64,000 bases of DNA. Source: Paraktedonobacter sp964250225 (lineage in GTDB: Bacteria > Chloroflexota > Ktedonobacteria > Ktedonobacterales > Ktedonobacteraceae). The notes below the pieces were generated by a model. It did no database searches, was not told the DNA's origin, and saw only the letters and a program-made list of their open reading frames with translations. The position numbers and the translations under genes are program-made. This document shows, piece after piece, positions 17,171 to 25,932 of the stretch. Each line of letters starts with the position of its first letter. The stretch's first letter is position 1. The stretch covers positions 5,566-69,565 of the forward strand of contig CAXUEY010000008.1 in NCBI GenBank assembly GCA_964250225.1. Reading direction: 5' to 3'.

Positions 17171-17968
17171 GGGCACAACTCTCCTTGTGAGGATACTCTT
17201 CTTCACACAAATATATGTGGATACTCCAATTTTAAGGAGCGCGCGCTCAAAAAGATAGGTTTTGCCCATGCCATAGCACATATGGGTCTAGAAGGCTAGA
17301 CAAGTTAAGGCCCTTGAGTATGAATGGAACGAAAAACCACGCTAAGGAATTTACTCTTTTATGACTGTGATGAGAACACAACGCTAGAGTGTCCAGAGGC
17401 CATGTTGATCTGAAACTCTTTTGGGATGATCAACGTACCAACTCTGAAGCTTAGAAACATTCTAAGCTTCCAGGCGTTTGTTACTTCAGGTCACATCGTG
17501 ATGAGAAAGTACATACTTATGTATACCTCTCTACCTATGGTCCCACGCCCCAGGTATCTACCGGCCATTGTCCCTCTTGTTGGCACTCTCAATCACTCAG
17601 CGAGGAAACTCTTGATTGCCACGATAGAGGCACCTGATCATGTCTGTGGTCAAGCCCTCCGTATTGGGTATACAGGCAGCTTACCAACGGATCTTGCGCT
17701 CTATCGCTTGCGAGTCAAGTCTCGTCCTGAACTTGTCGCCGTGACCCTTCCTGGCCTCTTCATCCTTGAAGACGGTGTCTTTTGTGAGCATCTCTGATTT
17801 TTTTCAGAGTAAAGCGAACTCCATTCTTCATTCCCTCTTCCCTCGATTGGTGACGCAGAGCTGTATCTCGAACTTGAGGGGCTATTTACAACTCTATTGG
17901 GATACCAGGGCTGCACATGCAGGAAATGGCTGGAACGGAGAAAATTACTCACGGGTATGTGAAATATA
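17171..17968. other. AT-rich gene-poor stretch
   Basis: No gene could be supported here. The only long frame (17426-17797, +) lacks a ribosome site and recognisable motifs. The DNA contains a perfect 11-bp hairpin with a 3-base loop at 17446-17470 (GAAGCTTAGAA/TTCTAAGCTTC) and a smaller one at 17792-17809 (CTCTGA/TCAGAG around a T6 loop). Base composition differs from the flanks, which suggests decayed or transferred DNA. Confidence 0.5.
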
Positions 17969-17983
17969 ATGAAAGGAAAACAG

Positions 17984-18391
17984 ATGCACGAACAAGGAAA
18001 ACAACAACATATTCCGGTCAAAGTCTACCGCACTGATGATCGCGTGATGATTGCAGCTCCGATGGCTGGACTGGAACCCGAAAACATTCGGGTCGAAGTC
18101 ACTGACGATGGTCGCCTTATTCTTCATGGAGACGAGCGCGCGCTCCTCAAGGAGGTCAAAGAACTGTTGCTCGATGAATGGAGTGTGGGCGCCTATCACC
18201 GCGAACTCACACTCTCCGTCCCGGTCAATGCCGTGTGTGCTAATGTTACTTATGGCAATGGCGTGCTGATGGTGACGTTACCCATTAGCGACCAGACCTC
18301 CCCTGCTCGACTGACGCTCGAACGGGTTACACCCACTCACGGTGAACATAGAGGCAATGCTGGCCATCACGCGACCTGTGTGCAGACGTGA
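17984..18391 (+). CDS. Small heat-shock protein (Hsp20/alpha-crystallin family)
   Basis: A 135-residue protein with an alpha-crystallin domain: VMIAAPMAGLEPENIRVEV at the start, YHRELTLSVPV in the middle and NGVLMVTLP near the end, where bacterial Hsp20s have the G-V-L dimer motif. Hsp20s are ATP-independent holdases that oligomerise and keep unfolded proteins refoldable. The ATG at 17984 has AAAGGA six bases upstream; an ATG five codons earlier is less well placed. The next gene encodes a Clp-N/AAA-like protein, so the two may act together in protein quality control. The 18392-18581 gap holds no gene. Confidence 0.85.
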   Translation: MHEQGKQQHIPVKVYRTDDRVMIAAPMAGLEPENIRVEVTDDGRLILHGDERALLKEVKELLLDEWSVGAYHRELTLSVPVNAVCANVTYGNGVLMVTLPISDQTSPARLTLERVTPTHGEHRGNAGHHATCVQT

Positions 18392-18581
18392 CCGCGCGTG
18401 CTCCTGATCGCAGGCACGTGTCTTCCGGCAAAGACAGTAATCTGGACAGCAGGTGTCGCTGCTTCTCCTGATGGGAAATGGCTGCATGCGGAGGTGGATC
18501 GTGCTGGTCGGGTCAAGGTCATGTATGAGTAGTACCGCTTCATTGATCGTCCTGAGAGAGGCTAGAAAAGGGAACAGACGC

Positions 18582-19904
18582 ATGGATATGATCATGACAA
18601 GGAGGCAGGAACACTTCACACTCGCAACACGTGAAGCGCTTTCCACGGCCCAACGCGAGGCCGTTCGTATGAATGCCGTGGAGGTTCTGCCAGAGCATCT
18701 CTTCTTCGGGGTTCTTGCTCAGGACGGTGATGGAGTTATGGAGGCATTCAGCACGCTGGGGCTGGATCGAGCGCTGCTTCGCACGCAACTCGCGTCTCTT
18801 TTCCCTTCTCACTCTGTTGTAGGACAAGGAGATGCGAAGGACGTTCCATTGTCTAAGGAAGCATATGCCTGTATTGAGTGGGCCATCGCATTTGCAACGT
18901 CTTTCCGTGTTTCAAGTGTCCAGCTTGAGCATGTGCTCCTGGGGTGTGTGCGCCATCAGCGTATTCAACCGCTCCTGGCACTGCTTCTGATCAATGCAGG
19001 AAGCATTCTCCCCTCTTCTGTAGCTGAGCGCTCGGAGTCAGCCTATACGGCAACGATGGATCAGCTCATTACATCAAGGATACGTCGGCGCAGCATAGTC
19101 CATCTCAACCACGATGGTTCCGGCAGAATCCTCAGCAGTTTCGAGCGCCCAGCTCTCACCTTCGTTGATATTATGGGGTTTGAGAAGGTGAAGCGGGAGC
19201 TGCGAGAAGTGATCAACTTTCTCCGGAATCCACACCGTGTGCACCAGGATCTGCGCTCGTACCTCTATGGGTTGCTCCTGGTTGGACCGGCTGGCATGAG
19301 TCGAACGCTCATTGGACAGGCTCTGGCTGGTGAAGCCGTTGTCCCGCTCCTCTCGCTTTCCATATCTGGCCTGCTTGAGATGGGAAGCACTGCAAGTGGC
19401 GATCAGGAGGGGATCTTCGGCAATGCTCAATCGTCTTCCGCGCCGGGTCAGGCTGAACGAGAGACGGTTGGTCAACAAGGATGTCGCATAATCCATGACT
19501 TCTTTGAGCAAGGGAAAAGGGCATCTCCCTGTATTCTCTGCCTCGACGAGCTTGATGCGTTCGCTCAACAAGAGATGAGAGAAGTAGGTGAGCAGTGGCA
19601 GAGACAGTTGTGTAGCGAAATCGATGGATGCAACACGCGTCCAGCAATGGCGGTGATGGCGGCGATCAGCCGACGTGAGCAGATCGATCAGTTATTGGTA
19701 GCGGACTGCTTTGATCATACTGCAACCCTTGATGAGACGGACATACAGCCTTTTGAGGGAAGGTTCAGCAGGTGTCCTGCATGTCATCAGGAGGTCTGTG
19801 AGCACTGGCGGTACTGCGGGTTCTGTGGAGGACCGATAGCCAGAGGACCCGACGGTGCAGAGGGAAAAGGCATCATCTTCTGTCCTGAATGCGGGAATCG
19901 GTGA
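18582..19904 (+). CDS. Clp-N domain / inactive FtsH-type AAA+ / zinc-ribbon protein
   Basis: A 440-residue composite. Residues 10-155 are two Clp-N repeats (TREALSTAQREA, LPEHLFFGVL, then LEHVLLGCV), the substrate or adaptor module of ClpA/B/C. Residues 190-385 resemble the FtsH AAA+ domain: FVDIMGFEKVKRELREVI aligns with the FtsH entry helix. The Walker A is GPAGMSRT (235-242) instead of GPPGTGKT, without the essential Lys; Walker B is kept (CLDELDA, 320-326); the arginine-finger region is lost. The C-terminus is a zinc ribbon (CPAC 398-401, CGFC 412-415, CPEC 434-437). No protease or second AAA domain is present. I infer a non-hydrolysing adaptor or regulator. ATG 18582 follows AAAAGGGA; the frame is open back to 18453. 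Confidence 0.75.
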   Translation: MDMIMTRRQEHFTLATREALSTAQREAVRMNAVEVLPEHLFFGVLAQDGDGVMEAFSTLGLDRALLRTQLASLFPSHSVVGQGDAKDVPLSKEAYACIEWAIAFATSFRVSSVQLEHVLLGCVRHQRIQPLLALLLINAGSILPSSVAERSESAYTATMDQLITSRIRRRSIVHLNHDGSGRILSSFERPALTFVDIMGFEKVKRELREVINFLRNPHRVHQDLRSYLYGLLLVGPAGMSRTLIGQALAGEAVVPLLSLSISGLLEMGSTASGDQEGIFGNAQSSSAPGQAERETVGQQGCRIIHDFFEQGKRASPCILCLDELDAFAQQEMREVGEQWQRQLCSEIDGCNTRPAMAVMAAISRREQIDQLLVADCFDHTATLDETDIQPFEGRFSRCPACHQEVCEHWRYCGFCGGPIARGPDGAEGKGIIFCPECGNR

Positions 19905-19921
19905 ATGCGTATTCGTTTCGC

Positions 19922-19950
19922 TTGCCAGGGAAGCATTTTTGAGCTATAGT
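19922..19950 (+). promoter_or_regulatory. Promoter of the GH57 gene
   Basis: TTGCCA at 19922-19927 and TATAGT at 19945-19950 are 17 bp apart, giving a start near 19957 and a leader of about 115 bases. Confidence 0.7.
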
Positions 19951-20071
19951 AAACGCGCACGTTTGCAGACTATATAAGGCATCTCCAGATAACATCACAC
20001 ACGCAAATGCAGGTTCATATGACATATGAGGCGAGGCGCCTCTAGAGCGATATACGTACAGAAGGGGTTTT

Positions 20072-22291
20072 ATGGCAATCGAGCAGGGGAAGAGCATTCA
20101 TCTTGGGTTATTACTCCACAATCACCAGCCGGTTGGCAATTTTCCGTGGGTCTTTCAGCAGGTCTATGAAGAATCGTATCTGCCGCTGGTCGAGGCGCTG
20201 GAACGCCACGCAGGCATACGTCTGGCCTTGCACTACACCGGTTCGTTGCTCGACTGGCTGGGTGAGGCGCACCCAGAGTTTGTGCAGCGTGTCGCGGCTC
20301 TGGTGAAGCGCGGCCAGGTGGAGATGGTCGGCGGCGGCTACTACGAGCCGATTCTCCCCTCGATCCCCGATGCTGACAAAATTGGGCAGGTCCGCAAGCT
20401 TAGCCAGAGTATACGAGACGATTTTAAGGCACAGGTCAGCGGAATGTGGCTGGCCGAGCGCGTCTGGGAGCCGGGACTACCGCGTCTGTTGCGCGCGGCT
20501 GGCATCGAATGGACGATCCTCGACGATGTGCATTTCAAGAATGTGGGCCTGGAGGATAGCGACCTCTATGGCTACTACGCCACCGAGGATCAGAGCCCCA
20601 TCCTCAAGGTCTTCGCGACCAGCCAGGCCATGCGCTACACGGTTCCCTGGCGACCTGTGCAGGAGACCATCGATCTGCTGCGCTCCCTGGCCACCAGTTC
20701 CGGCGAGCGGCTTGTGGCGATGGGCGACGATGGGGAGAAGTTCGGGAGCTGGCCGGGCACGCGCGAGTACTGCTGGGGCCACGATGGACGCTCCGGCTGG
20801 ATCGAAGCCTTTTTTACTGCTCTGGAAGAGAACCGAGCCTGGCTGCACACCACCCTGCTCGGTGAATACGCGCGCGCACATTCAGCACTTGGGCGTATCT
20901 ATATCCCTACCTCGTCGTATATCGAGATGACCGAGTGGGCGCTTCCCCCGCGCAAATCCTATATCTTCGGTCAAATGCTCCACCAGCTACAAGACGAGTA
21001 TGAGCAAGAACTGCTGCAATTTATGCGTGGTGGCTTCTGGCGTAATTTCCTGGTGCGCTATCCCGAAGTGAACAACCAGCATAAAAAAATGCTGCGCGTG
21101 CATGATGCTGTCTACGCGGCAGGTGGATGCGAAGAGCATGGACTGAGCCATCTGTGGAAGGCGCAGGCCAACGATACCTACTGGCACGGCCTCTTTGGTG
21201 GCGTCTATATGGGCCATGTGCGCTCCGCCATCTACCATCATCTGATTAAGGCCGAGAATGCCGCGCACAGAGCCACCCACGGGGCAGACCACTGGCAGAG
21301 CTACGAGTTTACCGACCTGGACCGCGATAGCCGCGACGAGCTGCTGATCGAGGGGGATCAGCAGAACTTGTATCTCGATCCCCAGCGCGGTGGGACGCTG
21401 TTCGAGTGGGATATGCGTCGCAGCGCGCACAATCTGCTCTGTGTGATGACCAGACGCGAAGAGGGCTATCACCGCACCTTGCGCGAACACGAGCGGGAAC
21501 GGCGCAGACGAGAGCAGTCCCAACACAACGCGGACCAGGCAGCGGCAGGCGAACTGGAGAACCCACATACGACCGTGCGTACCAAAGAGCCAGACCTGGA
21601 CCGCTTTCTGGTCATCGATACGCACCGGCGCGCCAGCCTGGTCGATCATTTCTGCGCGCCTAGCACACGCCTGGAATACTTTGCCGCGGGTACCTACGCA
21701 GAACTGGGCGATTTTGTCGAGCAACCCTACGAGGCCGAGGCGCGGCAGGATGGCCTGGGCATCACAGCCACGCTGGAGCGCGAGGGGCACGTGCGTAGAC
21801 ATGGCGCGCTGCCACCTCAGGCGGTGCTCGTGACGAAAACGCTCTTCGTGCCCAATGGACGCGAAGAGCTGCTGGTGCGTTATAGTATCCAGAATAAAAG
21901 CCAGGCCCGTCTACAAACGAGTTTTGCCTGCGAATGGAACGTCCATCTGCTCGGCGGCGGCGGGAACGAGCAGGCGTATTATCGCGTGCCGGGCCACTCG
22001 CTAGAGAACGAGCACTTTGACAGCACCGGCGAGGTCGAGCACGTGGAGACGCTGCACATCGGTAACACATGGATAGAGCAGGATGTTGAATTTACGCTCA
22101 GCCAGCCCGCCACGCTCTGGCGCTACTCCATCGAAACCGTCACCGGCTCTGAGGCGGGCTTTGAGCGCAACCACCAGGGCAGTTGCCTCACATTGCTCTG
22201 GCCCCTCCTGCTGGAACCGGGCCAGTGCTGGCAAATTGAAATCGCCTGCACAGGGTCGGCGGCGGGATCATTGCAGAACACGCCGTCGTAG
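20072..22291 (+). CDS. GH57 4-alpha-glucanotransferase / alpha-amylase
   Basis: A 739-residue cytosolic glycoside hydrolase family 57 enzyme, acting on alpha-1,4-glucans such as glycogen. The catalytic (beta/alpha)7 barrel begins with LLLHNHQPVGNF (His16, His18). The nucleophile region WLAERVWEP carries Glu129, and MGDDGEKFGSW carries the acid/base Asp at 219/220. The middle and C-terminal parts correspond to the DUF1925 and DUF1926 beta domains of the Thermococcus litoralis-type glucanotransferases. A charged, Gln- and Arg-rich insert (about 470-500) looks like a lineage-specific linker. There is no signal peptide, so a role in glycogen turnover together with the glycogen synthase at 42808 is plausible. 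GAAGGGG precedes the ATG. Confidence 0.92.
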   Translation: MAIEQGKSIHLGLLLHNHQPVGNFPWVFQQVYEESYLPLVEALERHAGIRLALHYTGSLLDWLGEAHPEFVQRVAALVKRGQVEMVGGGYYEPILPSIPDADKIGQVRKLSQSIRDDFKAQVSGMWLAERVWEPGLPRLLRAAGIEWTILDDVHFKNVGLEDSDLYGYYATEDQSPILKVFATSQAMRYTVPWRPVQETIDLLRSLATSSGERLVAMGDDGEKFGSWPGTREYCWGHDGRSGWIEAFFTALEENRAWLHTTLLGEYARAHSALGRIYIPTSSYIEMTEWALPPRKSYIFGQMLHQLQDEYEQELLQFMRGGFWRNFLVRYPEVNNQHKKMLRVHDAVYAAGGCEEHGLSHLWKAQANDTYWHGLFGGVYMGHVRSAIYHHLIKAENAAHRATHGADHWQSYEFTDLDRDSRDELLIEGDQQNLYLDPQRGGTLFEWDMRRSAHNLLCVMTRREEGYHRTLREHERERRRREQSQHNADQAAAGELENPHTTVRTKEPDLDRFLVIDTHRRASLVDHFCAPSTRLEYFAAGTYAELGDFVEQPYEAEARQDGLGITATLEREGHVRRHGALPPQAVLVTKTLFVPNGREELLVRYSIQNKSQARLQTSFACEWNVHLLGGGGNEQAYYRVPGHSLENEHFDSTGEVEHVETLHIGNTWIEQDVEFTLSQPATLWRYSIETVTGSEAGFERNHQGSCLTLLWPLLLEPGQCWQIEIACTGSAAGSLQNTPS

Positions 22292-22468
22292 ACCTCATCA
22301 AGAGCTAATTTCAGGTTGAGTTGTTCCAGGTAAATGGTTTGTCCAGTGGTGAAAACTTCCGGTGCCCCCAGCCCACTGCTCATCCCAACCAACTTCGCGA
22401 GGACCAACACGATCAGCAATCCAGCCAGATACCAGCGCACGCACTAATGCGCACCAATCAGCATCCAG

Positions 22469-23455
22469 TTATCTCTCTCCGATCCGCGTACCATCAAAGG
22501 GGAATGAGCCCATGCCGCTGATCTTAGCTGTGCCTGCTATGAAATCGCTATCCATTGTCCCATCCCATAAGATGGTGACTGGATACGGTTTCGTCATGGC
22601 TGTGGTGAACGTCACCTGGCGTTCATGTATCTTTCCCTCAGAAATGGGCGAGGTGATCCCTGCTACCTCATTGGCGACCGAACCGGACAACTCCCCTCCC
22701 TCTCCCATCACAATCACGAGCTGGAGTTCCTGTGTTGCGGCAGGGTGATAAAATTTCAGGTGCCAGGTCCCGTCTGGTTTCACCTCTGAGAGTACTCCGT
22801 CCGTGGAGGTGCTGATCGGTCGTTGGCGCACGGGTGCCTCATAAGACATTCCCTGGCCGAGCCGAGGGCGCCCAGGCTCAATCGGCACGCCAAGCGAATT
22901 CAGGAGCCCGGCGTTCATCCGGTAGAAGCCAATCAGCATCACCAATTCAATGATCTCGCCCTCGTCATACACTGCTGAAAGTCGCCGCCACGTCTCCTCC
23001 GAGGCGCAGTCATCTGCAAACAGGTCATCGACTAAGGACAGTGCAGCAACCTCAGCGTCGGACCAGGAACCTTCTCCTTTCGCAAAGGATGCAATCTCGG
23101 CGGAGGTCAGGCCAACACTGAGGGCTGCGGGAACGTGGTTGCCCCACTCGTACTCACTCCCGGCGTGAAGTGCGATGCGCAAGATCACCAGTTCGCGTGT
23201 TCGCATGGGCACTCGCCCTTTGGATGTGACATATTCTCCAAACTCTAGCCAGGGCGCCAGCAAGTCTGCACGGTGCGCTACCATTCGCAGTACGTTCGAC
23301 GCTCCGCTAACAGTAGCAGCGCGCTGATCTTGCGACAGCGCGGACACGTTCAGCAGTGGAATGCGAGGCTCCGCTGGCCGCGTAATCATCCTCTGTTGGG
23401 GATCTCCATCAGTTTTCGTCCCGTCGTCTGCTTTATTCTTCATTTCATCTTCCAT
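22469..23455 (-). CDS. Carboxymuconolactone-decarboxylase-like protein with C-terminal beta domain
   Basis: A 328-residue two-domain protein. Residues ~20-205 are a CMD/AhpD-type helical domain (RTRELVILRIALHAGSEYEW, GNHVPAALSVGLT), without the AhpD Cys-x-x-Cys pair, so it is the gamma-CMD type and not a peroxidase. Residues ~225-328 (GTWHLKFY, GGELSGSV, TILWDGTM, GTAKISGM) are a repetitive beta domain that I have seen fused to CMD domains. The gene has a consensus promoter and an operator-like dyad shared with the neighbouring TetR gene, so it is probably the target of that repressor. The start is fixed by AAAGGAAC in front of ATG 23455. Confidence 0.8.
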   Translation of the reverse strand: MEDEMKNKADDGTKTDGDPQQRMITRPAEPRIPLLNVSALSQDQRAATVSGASNVLRMVAHRADLLAPWLEFGEYVTSKGRVPMRTRELVILRIALHAGSEYEWGNHVPAALSVGLTSAEIASFAKGEGSWSDAEVAALSLVDDLFADDCASEETWRRLSAVYDEGEIIELVMLIGFYRMNAGLLNSLGVPIEPGRPRLGQGMSYEAPVRQRPISTSTDGVLSEVKPDGTWHLKFYHPAATQELQLVIVMGEGGELSGSVANEVAGITSPISEGKIHERQVTFTTAMTKPYPVTILWDGTMDSDFIAGTAKISGMGSFPFDGTRIGER

Positions 23456-23522
23456 TGAGATGTTCCTTTCTTCGTAACATGACCATTTCGGTCTTTTTTT
23501 TTCTCCAGATCAATCCTCGATT

Positions 23523-23545
23523 AATAAACGGCCCATCTATTTATT
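23523..23545 (-). promoter_or_regulatory. Operator-like 23-bp dyad in front of the CMD gene
   Basis: Read on the - strand, a 23-bp imperfect palindrome starts with AATAAATAGAT and ends with GTTTATT, directly behind the -10 box at 23547. A dyad of equal length starting AATAAACAGAT stands at the same distance behind the -10 of the TetR gene. A TetR dimer would block both promoters. Confidence 0.65.
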
Positions 23546-23546
23546 A

Positions 23547-23574
23547 ATTATAGCCGAAAATCAGCATATGTCAA
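23547..23574 (-). promoter_or_regulatory. Consensus promoter of the CMD gene
   Basis: On the - strand TTGACA (23569-23574) and TATAAT (23547-23552) are both perfect, with a 16-bp spacer. Confidence 0.85.
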
Positions 23575-23617
23575 GGGGTTCCAACTGACATCTCCTGTGG
23601 CTTCCTCTTTCTTTGTC

Positions 23618-24328
23618 TTATTGAGCCTGGGTAAAGCGCGTCACCCAGGCTTTCACCACGTCAGCATCAAGCCGGGAAAAGGAATGTGTGGGTGCGCCGA
23701 TTACTCGCTCGATGGCATCCATATAGGCGGTATGGGTTGCAATGATCTCAGCGGTCCAACTCGGATTGTCGCGCTCCTGCTCTAAGGTAAAAAAGTATCT
23801 GGCGTGAGTATTGTCCATGCCCTGTAACAGCGACATGATGACTTCGCCAGCTTTGTCTGAAGAAGCAGTGGTGAAGCTCCCCTCCTCAATGCCTTGTCGG
23901 ACAATCTCGGTCAAGAGCGGCGCGCGTTGCGCAAAAACCGCCTGATCTACTTTCTGGCGAACGACAGCATTGTCGTCGGTGTACCAGACACGCCCCAGCT
24001 GAACCACCTCCGCCTTGTGGGCCATTCTCAAGCGGTCCAGGGTATCGAAAAAACCCTGAAGTTTTTCGATGGCGGAAAGGCTCGGATCATGAATGATGGC
24101 CAGAAGTGGCTTTTCTGTCTCTTGTTCGATCTGCTCGGCGAAGGCTTCCAGCAAGGCCCCGCGCGAGTCGAAGTAGTGATGAAATGCCCCACTAGACATC
24201 TGCACTTCGTCCAGAATATCCTGGATCGACATTTGCTCATATCCTTTGGTCAATATCAGCTTTTGGGTGGCGTGCAAAATTTCTCTGCGTTTGGCAGCAA
24301 CTGCTTCTGGGTTGACAGTGCGAGCCAT
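23618..24328 (-). CDS. TetR-family transcriptional repressor
   Basis: A 236-residue regulator. The N-terminal helix-turn-helix spans residues ~10-57 (REILHATQKLILTKGYEQMS, then IQDILDEVQMSSGAFHHYF), the usual TetR_N layout; the C-terminal ligand and dimer domain is of the type that follows YP_-like repressors and is not diagnostic of a ligand. The ATG at 24328 has GGAGG six bases upstream; the frame extends 17 codons further without a site. It has its own consensus promoter overlapped by a dyad that also occurs before the next gene on the same strand (the CMD-like protein). Autoregulation and repression of that gene are inferred. Confidence 0.9.
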   Translation of the reverse strand: MARTVNPEAVAAKRREILHATQKLILTKGYEQMSIQDILDEVQMSSGAFHHYFDSRGALLEAFAEQIEQETEKPLLAIIHDPSLSAIEKLQGFFDTLDRLRMAHKAEVVQLGRVWYTDDNAVVRQKVDQAVFAQRAPLLTEIVRQGIEEGSFTTASSDKAGEVIMSLLQGMDNTHARYFFTLEQERDNPSWTAEIIATHTAYMDAIERVIGAPTHSFSRLDADVVKAWVTRFTQAQ

Positions 24329-24344
24329 GGGGTCCTCCTTAATT

Positions 24345-24367
24345 AATAGATAGATTATCTGTTTATT
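24345..24367 (-). promoter_or_regulatory. Operator-like 23-bp dyad in front of the TetR gene
   Basis: On the - strand it begins AATAAACAGAT and ends CTATCTATT. It overlaps the downstream edge of the -10 box at 24365-24370 and ends 17 bases before the ATG. Confidence 0.65.
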
Positions 24368-24392
24368 ATAGCCACGCATTTTCTTTTGTCAA
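24365..24392 (-). promoter_or_regulatory. Consensus promoter of the TetR gene
   Basis: TTGACA (24387-24392) and TATAAT (24365-24370) on the - strand, 16-bp spacer, the same geometry as the CMD promoter. Confidence 0.85.
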
Positions 24393-24427
24393 GAGGTCTG
24401 CTCCTCTATCTTTTTTGGCTGAGCCTA

Positions 24428-24664
24428 TGGTATACTTCCCATTAGCACCTATCGATTGCCAGCCCTTGTATGGCCATCTGGCGGCGATATGAATGTGAAG
24501 AGGCCCCTTTGACTCCCATCTATCGGACATGTGCCGGATAGATGCACTGAGGGCATTAAGCGAAGCTCAAAAAAATGTGTTGGTGACAGGCAACCTGGTG
24601 TGTCCGCGTGGCACATGGATGCACGCGTCCGGCCTGTGACCAGAGCGAAAAGGAGTGACCCGTA
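24428..24664 (+). promoter_or_regulatory. Extended -10 promoter and long leader of the ABC ATPase gene
   Basis: TGG-TATACT (24428-24436) is an extended -10 box without a good -35. The implied leader is about 220 bases, unusually long. It contains a hairpin with 8-bp arms, CATCTATC (24517-24524) and GATAGATG (24537-24544), around a loop with ACATGT. No known riboswitch class was recognised. Confidence 0.4.
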
Positions 24665-25777
24665 ATGGCTCGTGTCCAATTTCAAAACGTCTACAAACGC
24701 TTCAACAAAGTCGAGGTCGTCCACGACATCAACCTCGACATTGAGGACCAGGAATTCCTGGTCCTGGTTGGCCCCTCCGGCTGTGGCAAAAGTACCTGCC
24801 TCCGCATGATCGCCGGCCTGGAAGAGGTCAGCGAGGGTGACATCTGGATCGGAGACCGCATCGTCAATGGCATCGATCCCAAAGACCGCAATATCGCGAT
24901 GGTCTTCCAGAACTACGCCCTGTATCCCCATATGACCGTCTACGACAACATCGCCTTTGGCCTGAAACTACGCCATATGCCCAAAGCGCAGATTCAGAAG
25001 CGCGTGTATGAGTCCGCGGAAATCCTCGGCCTGCAAGATTATCTCAAACGCAAACCGAAAGAGCTGTCCGGTGGCCAGCGCCAGCGTGTCGCCCTGGGTC
25101 GCGCCATCGCCCGCGAGAACGCCGAGGTCTTCCTGATGGACGAGCCGCTCTCCAACCTGGACGCCAAATTGCGCGTGCAGATGCGCGCCGAGATCATTAA
25201 AATCCATCAGCGCGTGCAGACCACGTTTGTTTACGTTACGCACGACCAGACCGAGGCGATGACGATGGGTAGCCGCATCGCGGTGCTCAACGGTGGCGTG
25301 GTGCAGCAGCTCGGCACGCCGCAGGAGCTTTACGATCATCCCGCCAACCTCTTCACCGCCGGCTTCATCGGTTCACCTTCAATGAACTTCTTCCCAGGCG
25401 CGCAGGTTGTGAGAGATGGCGATTCGACCAGAATTGAACTGGAAGGCGTTGGCAGCATCAACGTAGCCGAACAATACGTCGTGCAGGCCAGAGAAGCCGC
25501 CGGGCGCAACCTGACCTTTGGCATCCGTCCTGAACACCTGGAGGACCGCGAACTGGTCGCTTCCGAACAGGCGAATGACTCGCACATCAACGCCGCTGTC
25601 GATGTGATTGAGAACCTGGGCAACGAGCTACTGGTCTACCTGACCAGCGGTGGCAAAAGCATCCAGGCCCGCCTCAATCCGCGCTCGCGGGTGAGCGTTG
25701 GCAACCGTGTAGGTTTGCAGGTCGACACCAGCCACATCCACCTCTTCGATGCAGATACAGAACAAGCCATTTTCTAA
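24665..25777 (+). CDS. ABC transporter ATPase, MalK/UgpC/MsmK type
   Basis: A 370-residue nucleotide-binding subunit of carbohydrate (CUT1) importers. Walker A GPSGCGKS lies near residues 37-44, Q-loop FQNYALYPHM near 82, signature LSGGQRQRVALGRA near 135, Walker B FLMDEPLSNLDA near 158 and the switch His in VTHDQTEAM. The C-terminal TOBE/regulatory domain (GIRPEHL, VDVIENLGNE) is typical of MalK. No permease or binding-protein gene is next to it, so it is probably a shared ATPase serving several sugar importers, as MsmX does in Bacillus. The reading frame is fixed by a purine-rich GAAAAGGAGTG before the ATG, and a strong terminator follows. Confidence 0.95.
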   Translation: MARVQFQNVYKRFNKVEVVHDINLDIEDQEFLVLVGPSGCGKSTCLRMIAGLEEVSEGDIWIGDRIVNGIDPKDRNIAMVFQNYALYPHMTVYDNIAFGLKLRHMPKAQIQKRVYESAEILGLQDYLKRKPKELSGGQRQRVALGRAIARENAEVFLMDEPLSNLDAKLRVQMRAEIIKIHQRVQTTFVYVTHDQTEAMTMGSRIAVLNGGVVQQLGTPQELYDHPANLFTAGFIGSPSMNFFPGAQVVRDGDSTRIELEGVGSINVAEQYVVQAREAAGRNLTFGIRPEHLEDRELVASEQANDSHINAAVDVIENLGNELLVYLTSGGKSIQARLNPRSRVSVGNRVGLQVDTSHIHLFDADTEQAIF

Positions 25778-25792
25778 GAGCAGAAAAGAGCA

Positions 25793-25837
25793 AAAAAGCA
25801 GCGGAGCCGACTCACAAGGTCGGCTCCGCTGCTTTTT
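25793..25837 (+). terminator. Strong intrinsic terminator
   Basis: A 19-bp perfect stem (GCAGCGGAGCCGAC with flanking A/T pairs) around a TCACAAG loop ends in TTTTT, 15 bases after the ABC ATPase stop. The A-run on the other side makes it bidirectional in principle. Confidence 0.95.
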
Positions 25838-25932
25838 ACTCTTCTTCTCTCTGAGAAAACTTGCAGGTCTGGGTATATCTGGGATAGCATGAGAATACAG
25901 AGACATTCTTCTATTTTGAAAGGATACGCTTC

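Noticed and set aside
17426..17797. A 123-codon + strand frame in the AT-rich block
   Set aside because: No ribosome site, no motif, and a hairpin lies across its 5' part; treated as non-coding.
22123..22440. A - strand frame with a hydrophobic N-terminus (WYLAGLLIVLVLAKL) downstream of the CMD gene
   Set aside because: It starts with GTG without a ribosome site and two thirds of it is antisense to the 3' end of the GH57 gene. The hydrophobic head is suggestive, but I could not support it.
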